The position numbers and the translations under genes were made by a program. From the NCBI GenBank assembly GCA_021234155.1, contig JAJEKV010000411.1, forward strand, positions 162,096 to 226,095: a stretch of DNA of 64,000 nt. The letters are read 5' to 3'. Below are positions 12,901 through 21,900 of this stretch, piece after piece (position 1 is the stretch's first letter; each line of letters opens with the position of its first letter). The notes beneath the pieces are model-generated. The model was given only the letters and a program-made list of their open reading frames with translations, searched no databases and was not told the DNA's origin. The DNA comes from Isoetes taiwanensis. Taxonomy: Eukaryota > Streptophyta > Lycopodiopsida > Isoetales > Isoetaceae.

Positions 12901-15900
12901 TGCACCAACTCGGGTCCTCGTAGCAAGGCCAATGCAGGCTTCCATAGATTGCTCTCAAGAGCTCCAAAGATCTGGCTGAAAAGGGAGTACAGGAATGTTG
13001 GTACAAAGCATCGCAATGGGCTGCTTCTTTAGGATTTGGCTTGGGAAACCTGCCCCCCTTTCAACATAATGTAGCTGCAGCTAATACGGCGTAAAACCTG
13101 GAGAAAAAAAAGAGACTTGAAAAGAGAAGAACCAGCTCATACGGCACGATCTGGAAATTTTATACATATCAAGGACATGGTTAACCCCAAGTGAGCTTCC
13201 TACCAAGATGCAATTTTACAAAGATCACTTCCTTGAGATCAATGAAGATGGTTTCATCGAGCGACCAGGATATTTGAATATTCACCTCGCACATAAGGTG
13301 AGACATGCTATCGGTCAGCTCAGGGTCTCATCTCATCAGCTCGAGATCGAAGCTGGTCGTGCTAGTAGACCCGAAGGTGGAGCTCGAAAAGAATCTGCAG
13401 ACTATGTCACTTGAATGTAATTGAGTCGGAGGAACATTTCATCTTCACATGTCCAGTCTATTATGAAATACGGGCAGATTCCATTGCCTATTTCGGGAAC
13501 CTACCTCCCTCTCCAAACTGATCGCCTATGAGGATCAGAAATGTATAGCTCTTTTTCTGCACCAAATGACTGTGCATAGAAGAAATCTATTAAAGGAGCA
13601 AGCTGGGGGAAGAGTGGGACATGAAAACGATCCTACGCAAAGACTGATCACTTTCTTTCTCATTGGAGGTGATAATGAGAATAAACGGAAGGCAGGTTCT
13701 CTTCCCGGACCATCTCATCCAATCTCAAAAGGAGTAACCATGAAAGTGTCGAGAAGAAGAAAGCGGACGGTAAAGGATAAACATAAGCAGTCCTTCAAAA
13801 GAGAAAACAAGAGAAAACAAGTCTGACATTACTTTATACTTTGAGCCCGTGGCCAAGAAGACAAAAGTTTCTTAATCTCATTGTTTTAGTTTTCTTTTTC
13901 CTTTTTTATGCAATATCTCTAGGTGGCTGCAAATGCGCCCCTAGCTGGACATGATTGATGTATATTTGGTCTCATAGACCCAAGCGGTCTCTCGTAGACG
14001 TTAATATAATCTTTCTTTCAATCAACTTCAGCTCAAACTTGTAGATGCTGAACAAGGTCATAAAAGATATGATCAAATGGAAGCTAGTTTCTATTCTAGA
14101 ACTAGGTTGTCTTCACCTCCTGTTACTCCTTTAGTTGTTGCATCTGGATCTACTTGTTCTTCCCCTTCCTATGAGTCTGTTGAGGAAGCTAAATCAGGCT
14201 CCAAATCTGGATCTAAGCAACCCTTCACTTGCTTTTACTATGGTAAAAAGGGCCATGTTAAGCGTGATTGCAGGAAGCTTCTAAAAGATATGGCCGAATT
14301 TCTAAAACGCAAGGAGGCCAAACCAAAAGCTACATATTCAACTATTTCGAGGTGCAGTAAATGCTCATGTTTCCCATGTTGCTTTGGACGAGGCAGAATT
14401 GCAGTTCCTCAATGTCGCTGCAGGGAATCTACAGCCACATACTTGGCTTGTGGATTGCGGGGCCACCAAGCATTTGGCAGGCCAATCGAATGATTTCCAG
14501 ACTCTTCGTTCGTATGACAAAATAGTGGTAAAAATGGCCGATGGAAATATTGCTAAATCTACTGCAAAAGGTGATGTATCTATTTCTACCAAACACTATC
14601 TTTCTCTCAAAATTAAAGACGTCATTCTAGTGCCTGGATTACTTGTGAACTTACTTAGTGTAAGTGAGTTTGATCGAAAGATGGGCTATTCAGTGCTATT
14701 CTCAGATAGGTATGTTCACATTCTTCATAAAAATCCTTTGGATTTTGTTGATCTTCAACTTTTGGGCCCTATAGCCAATGGTCATTTAAATGAAGAAGGC
14801 TTGTATATTTTGGATTCTACTTCGGGACAAAAAGGAGTATCATGTGAATCATCACTTGCTGTTGCTGCTGTTCCGAGAACACAAGAATCATTATGGCATG
14901 CAAGATTCGGACGTATTCATCTTCCAGCTCTAGTTTCAGCCTCAAAATTGAATATGGTTCAAGGCATGCCTACACTTACTACCAAGGACTTGAAATGTGC
15001 TGCATATAGTCTTGGAAAGCAAGTACAAACATCTTATCCATCACAAGCTGAGTTTCGAGCCCAACAACCGTTGGAACTGCTGCATACAGACATATGTCAT
15101 CTCCCTCTCGAATCATTGGGCTGGTAACAGGTATTTCCTTGTCATAGTGGATGATTTTAGTAGACATACATGTGTTTTTCCAATCAAATTCAAGTCTCAA
15201 GCTCTTGCTATCTTCAAAACCTGTAGTCTGCAAATTGAAAATGAATTATCTACTACTATTAAAGCTCTTCGGTCTGATAATGCGAAGGAGTATATCTCTA
15301 ATGAATTTCAGACCTATCTTCTGTCCAAAGGGATCCATAGAGAGTTGATTGTGCCTTATGCTCACTCTCAAAATGGAGTAGGAGAACAAAAGAATAGGAC
15401 CCTTATGAATTTGGCTCGCAGCATGCTCAAATATAAAAAGTTACCTCCAGAACTTTGGGCTGAGGCAGTTCTAACTGCGGCTTATTTGTGTAACAGGGCT
15501 CCCACCCAGGCCATCAACTTTAAGACACCTCGCTCTGTATGGAACGAAGCCAGATGTGTCTAATCTAAGGGTTTTTGGCTGCCTAATATTTGCTAGTGTT
15601 CCTCGTGAATTACTGCAAAAACAGGGCAAGTTAGCTGACAGGGCCCTGCCTCTAGAAGCATGCACTTTCTTGAGGATGCAGTCTACTCTAAGGAGTTTTA
15701 TCATCCTAACAACACTGATTATGCCAAAGTCATCATCAACACTTTTGATACTAACCATGACACTCAAGCCAGCCAACCTGCAGGGTTTTCTCATATGGTT
15801 CATAATGGTGGCATTTCCTCTACTTCTGTTGTACCTTCCATTGTTGCAAGCCCTTTACATGCTGCCGCTATTCCTAGTGTTGCAAGTTCCAGTACTCCTG

Positions 15901-18900
15901 ATATTCCAACTGTTGCAGCAAATAGAGCAGATGGTTATGCAGACTATGAACCCCTTGAATATCACGAGCCCATTGCAGATGAAGATAGTGAAGGGTATGA
16001 GTCTGATTCACATTCATTTGAGCTGCCCATTCCTGAACCACAGCAAGGGGCAATAGTTCCCGATCTTCTCTTGCTTAGAAGGTCTGCAAGAATTGCCGAG
16101 TTACAGCCTATTGACTACTCAGAAGATGGCTCTTCTAAAGTTACCTGTAACTATGCTCTTATGATCAAGATCTTATCAGCTGAAGCTGATCCTGTTAATC
16201 ATGTTCAAGCAATGAAAGAACCACACTGGGTTGCAGCAATGGAAGACGAATTATACAAGCAATGGAAGACGAAGGGTTTGATTATCATGATGTGTTAGCT
16301 CCAGTTGTCAAGTTAGACACACTTAAAAGCAGTGATAGCTTTGGCAGCGCAAAAAGGCTGGCCTCTCTATCAAATGAATTTCAAATCTGCCTTTTTGAAT
16401 GGAGATCTGGAAGAGGAACTTTACATGTTTCAACCACCAGGTTTTAAAAATAAAGAGCATCCAACTTACGTGTGCAAATTGAAAAGAGCCTGTATGGCCT
16501 CAGACAAGCTCCGCACTGCTGGAATCAGAAAATCAATGCATTTCTCTTGCATCTTGGTTACCAGAGATCTAGAGCAGACCCGAGCCTTTATTTCATGTCC
16601 ACTGATTCTCAAGTTAGTGTGCTCCTTCTCTACGCTGATGACACGATTATGACAGGGGATGCGGATTCTATTATTTCTCATACTAAGAAAGCACTTACAG
16701 AAAACTTTGAGGTAACAGATTTGGGCCTAATGCATTATTGTTTGGGAATGGAAATTTGGCAAGGTCATCAAAGCATTCATCTCACTTAGCAGAAGTACAC
16801 CACTGAACTTCTCGAGAAGTTTCATATGGCAGATTGCAAAGCATCATCCACTCCGTTTGAGGTAGGTTGCACTTTAACTATAGACTCCAACCATCCGGAT
16901 GTTGATGTCACTCTTTACAGACAGCTAATTGGGGCTTTACTTTATCTCACCAACACTAGGCCAGATTTGGTATATGCTGTTGCAGTCCTTACTAGGTTTA
17001 TGCATCATCCTAAAGTACTGCATTGGAAAGCAGCTAAACGTGTTCTCCATTACCTCAAAGGTACTCAAAGTGAAGGAGCCCTACATACCAAAGTTGATCA
17101 TCCTACTCTTATGTTGTTCTCAGATTCCGATATGGCATCTACAGATCTTGAGAAAAGAAAATGCATTACTGGATTCGTTTCCTTTCTTGGAGGTAATCCT
17201 ATTAGTTGGGGATCTAAAAAGCAAAAGACAAACAGCATCAATACTACTGAGGCTGAACTCAAGGCCTTGGTTACAACATTACAAGAGATGCGCTGGTTGG
17301 TTCACTTATATGAAGATTTGGGCTGTCCACTCAAACCTACAACCATTTACTGCAACCATTTACTGTGATAACAGTGGAGCCATTGCTCACGCCAAAGACT
17401 ACAAGATGCATCTGCTTATCAAGCATATGGATATCTCTCGCTGTCTGACTGCTCTACCAAACATCAAGTTGCTGATGGGTTCACAAAACCTCTTGGAGGA
17501 CATCAATTCCATCAGATGAAATAGCTCTTGCATGTTCTGCCACATGCTCATTCTCTGGGGGATCATAGTGTTTTTTTTCTCTAAAGCTTCTCTCTCAGGA
17601 GGCTTTTTTGTTTGTTTTCTGTTTCTATTTTTTCAGTTAGTCCTGCTAGTGACACATGTCATGTGTCACTATTCATAGATGACTAGACATGCCACCTAGG
17701 TGTTGCTGACATGGCTCTCCTATAAAGCCATAGTCATGCTTTATTGTTGTTCATTCAGAGTTCACTCACTAGACGAGCTAGATCATCTATCTCATTCTAT
17801 CCTTGCATAGTCGTCTTCATCCTATTCATATTCAGTCATATCTTCAATTGCCAAGCCTGTTTACCTCATCAGAGTAACATAAAGAAGTAGGATAAACTGA
17901 CCATGAGACTAAGCTTCTTCTGTGTGAACTCAAGGTATTCTGGGTCAGCCTTTTTTTCAGAAAATAATAGCCGTCTCTCCTTTCTGTTCACGGATGTCAA
18001 AATGACATTTGCTTTCTGCACAAAGAAACTTAATCATAGACTTCCTAGATAAGCGAATCATTCAACAATTGAAATAGGATTGGAATTTTCCTTACCTTGC
18101 CAATAAGAGATGACAAAAGCTGCATTTTTTCATTTCTGTATAAAGCTTGAAGATCTGGAATAGAATCAGTCATGTCCACATTCTTTTCAGAAAGTGCAGA
18201 ATCATTGACACGTTGATTGTTATTGGACCACTTAGAGTTTTGCTTCGCCCAACTGGTATAAGGAATCAATCCTCTGTGCACAGCAAGCTCACTTCCAGGA
18301 AGAAATCCAGCCAGAGACCCAAATTTAACCTGAAGCAATTTTAATTTAGAAGCAGCCACGTATTAAAAGAAAAGAAAGCATTCCCAAAGAAAATCTAGAC
18401 CAGATATTTACAATCATTCCTCCTGCATTGCTGCGAACGAATTCAACCTCAATGACTGATTTGGTTCCATGCAAAGCCTCTGCTTGTGCCCAGTCACTAT
18501 CTTCATTCTGCTGCAAACAATTATAAGCCCATTTCAATATGTGACCACACTTCCGTTGAACAACAACTTTGGAAGTACCTGATTGGCTGGCTCCATCTTC
18601 TTGTACACAATTTCTTTGGTATTAGATGTGTCGGGTAATACAGGTGGGCTTGCCAAGACCGCTGGTTTCCTGCTTTAAGGATTTCAATTGTAGTTTTTGC
18701 ACGAGAAATCTAACATCGATGTAAGAAGAAAGCTCAAACAAAAGGACAATCTTGAGAATGAGACCATACAAATTGTCACATGATATCAAAGGATTGGCAT
18801 TTGCATTAGGTGTCAGAAAATAATCCAAACTTTGGAGAAAACATTTTGCAACATACAGATTTCAATTCCATAATGCCAGACGAGGTTAGGGTCAGGTGGA

Positions 18901-21900
18901 ACAGAACCAGTATTATCATTTTATTGTCAATTCGGATTGTAGATTATCCATGAAGATAATTATATCTTTAATATAATATATACGATACCAATACTAATCT
19001 CAACAAGGCCCTCAAAAAGCTGACTCACCCATATGACACGCTTTATAGTGACATATACACCAACACAAGATGATGTGTGGCATGTGCATTGACGACTATG
19101 ATTGTTAAAGTTCTGAGATCTTGGAATTTCACCAAAGCAGCGGCTGCAAGCGACGCTGAGATATTACCACGCTCAGTATTCCTTCATGATTTGCAGTCTT
19201 CAAATGCTTGTTTAGTAGGCTGCTAATTCTGGGTAATTAAGCCCAGCAAGTTATATGTTATTCTAGTTCAACAATTCAATGAAGTTCATTTTCCATGGTC
19301 CAGCTAGTGACATCTGCTGCTCGTCAATGTATTTAGCCAAAATGACAATCCTAGCCCTCAAACAGCTCGCACAAGTACTATTCAGTCTCGCTGCTTTCTG
19401 ATCTACACCTGCCCAGAGTACAGACTGACAGTCAAAATCGCAGCTAACCACCTGACCTGAGCAATAAGAACAGAGGCTTTGTCATTCAACTAACAGCAAT
19501 ATTAGCATGTTATATTTCTTAGGGGTTACCTGGATTGAAAGGGTTCCAAATTATACAGACCTCGTATATTTAGTTCTTCATAGCATTTCTTAAGAAGGTG
19601 CAACGATGGTTGCACCTGACACCTTGGCTTCCAGTTGTTCATCTGTGATCAGCTTAGTTGCAGCTGCCATTTTTACAAGTTCAAGCCAGGAAGCAAGTTC
19701 TCATACCAAATATATACATTTCGGCATATGTCTTATGCCATTCATGGTTCAAGGAAATTTTCTCGTATTTGTTGATGCTTCAGCAGGCGGAGATCAGAGG
19801 CAGTAAAAAGAAAATTTGGAGGAGTTTGGCGGAAATGAATTTCAGCCTATCTGCAAGTACTCAGAGAGAATATTATAAAATTTTGGCTAAAAAGGACAGT
19901 TCCATCGTACCTATGCTCATTCTCAACATGAGTAGCCAGAAAGAAGCATCGATGTTCGCTTGACCTTGCTAGGTCTATGACTTTTCATAGATGACTGATT
20001 CTCAGCAGATGCAATTATGATAACAGGTCATATCCTAAATACGCCTCCAACGAACTCTTCATCAGAAAATTCCTTCATGAATGCTTGTATGGGAGAGATG
20101 TGTCTCACATCGGACGCTTTGGTTGCAATGCATTTGCAACAAATCCATAGAAGTAAGCAAATAAATTGACCAATATGGCAGTTGAATATGTATTCATTGG
20201 TTATCCTCCTGACATGAAGACGTGGAGATGCGATGAAGTTCATGGAGTATTCAATTTGTTAAAAATTCTATATATCCATTTACTAATCACGTTTTTGTTA
20301 GCTCTGATTATGAAAATTTATTGGGGCTCGATGCATAGGAAAGGTGATGCAAGGATCCTCTTCAACTACTCCAGTGCTTCACTCTCCAAATCAGGTAACT
20401 GGTGCTGATCTTTTACCCCGTGTATACCAAGAATTTGGGGAATAAGAATATGGCTGAAGATGTCGGAACTTCTTCCTCCAGTCCCTGAGCAGATTGGCAC
20501 AGGATAAGTTCTGAAATCTTTTCGAGTAATGCTGAACTTGCAGTCACTTTACGTGCAATTACGTATTAATGGCTTCACACTTATTTGGGTAACGGTGCAG
20601 AAGCAGGCACGTACGAGCTGGTCCCAAAACCAGCGGAAAATATCATATTTGGTGCTAAACAGTATTTGGGAGAAAATAGCATTATGATGAGTCAGTTTCT
20701 GAGTGCAAAGCTTGCTAGTGACCAGAAATTTTACTCATGGACATTTAGACAACAGAGCTGTTGTTCGAATGTCTATTTTAAGGCCAGTGATTGCTCTTGC
20801 AGCCAAGAAATGTAGTTCTGTCTTCTTGGATGGGGAGAGCTTAAGGAGAGATTTTTATGCAGCCACCACCTGGCTTACAACGCTAAGGCAGGAACAGTAC
20901 AAACTGAAAAAGATTCTAGGTGTCGACACCAAAAAGTAATGCAGGATCGAATTACGCTCTTTTACAAAACCAAGAGGGTATGATTGCATCATAATTACTA
21001 CCATAACACATGATTTTGACCATAACTGCTCGACCTCTTGGGCCTTATGCATTCTTGTTTAGGGGTTGAAGTATAGCAGCAAGAAGAGCGCATTCATCTT
21101 ACCCAATGGCAGTACATTTGAGAATTGCTTGCTAAGTTCCGCCAAGCCAAAGCTAACTCTTAGCTCCAGTAAGGGGATGCAGGCCCTACTTTATATTGAT
21201 AATTACTGGAAGGGCTCATGACCAAGCCTGGTATATGCCGCTACTGTGCTCAGATTTATGCAGCACCTGTTAGATAGCAGCCGACCATGTTCTTCAATAT
21301 ATCCAAGTAACCAAATCAGAAGGGATCTTCTTTACAAGTTGGGCAGTAATTTGGATCTTCGTTCTCATGCTGACGCAGACATGGCATCCACTGATTAGAT
21401 AAGCAGGTGGTCTCTAACAGGTTATGCCTCACTGCTTGGGGGAGCTCCACTGACATGGGAGTTCGAACTCGAAGAAACAGTCCACTGTTAGTACCAACAC
21501 AACAGAGGCTGAGTTGAAAACATTATGAGCAGGCCCTTAGAATAGGACCTGGTTATATCATCTTTTACGAGAAGGAGGCATCCAAGTGAGACCAGCTACT
21601 GTACATTGCGAATCGTGGAGCTACGTGGCTCTTCATACAAGACATGTTGATGTACAGGTCTGTTTTGTAGGAGAACAGCCTACGGCAGGCTGGTCCATTT
21701 GCAATACTGTCCAACCAAAGTTATGTGGCAGGTGGCTAAACCATTGGTAGCCAGAAATTGGCTCATATAAGGGAGATACTTCATCTGAAAGCCTTGAGAC
21801 TGCAGGACGAGAAACTATAGGCATTTTTGGTGCAGCTCAAGCAGTGCTAGTCGTCCAAAGAGGTAGGGGTGCTAGTGTAATTACAGTAACAACTAGACAC

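Larger units (their letters stand above)
9287..14025 (+). mobile_element. LINE (L1-like) nested inside the Copia gag
   Basis: About 4.7 kb separating two halves of one gag frame. It contains an ORF1 with coiled coil and RRM-like domain, then an ORF2 with apurinic endonuclease, reverse transcriptase and a C-terminal Cys/His region. The 3' end is a short AT-rich stretch (TAATATAATCTTTCTTTC) with no long poly(A). I could not define a target duplication. Several frame breaks make ORF2 inactive. Confidence 0.85.
8191..17846 (+). mobile_element. Complete Copia LTR retrotransposon in intron 6 of the SDP-like gene
   Basis: Both LTRs begin TG and end CA and are flanked by the 5-bp duplication ATTGC (8186-8190 and 17847-17851). 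It is inserted antisense to the host gene. The internal part carries a tRNA-iMet primer site, gag, protease, integrase, reverse transcriptase and RNase H in Copia order. The element is dead: gag is split by a LINE and pol changes frame near 15125, 15545, 15655, 16260, 16320 and 16470, has a TAG at 16787-16789, and shifts again near 17350. Without the nested LINE it would be about 4.9 kb, normal for Copia. Confidence 0.93.
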
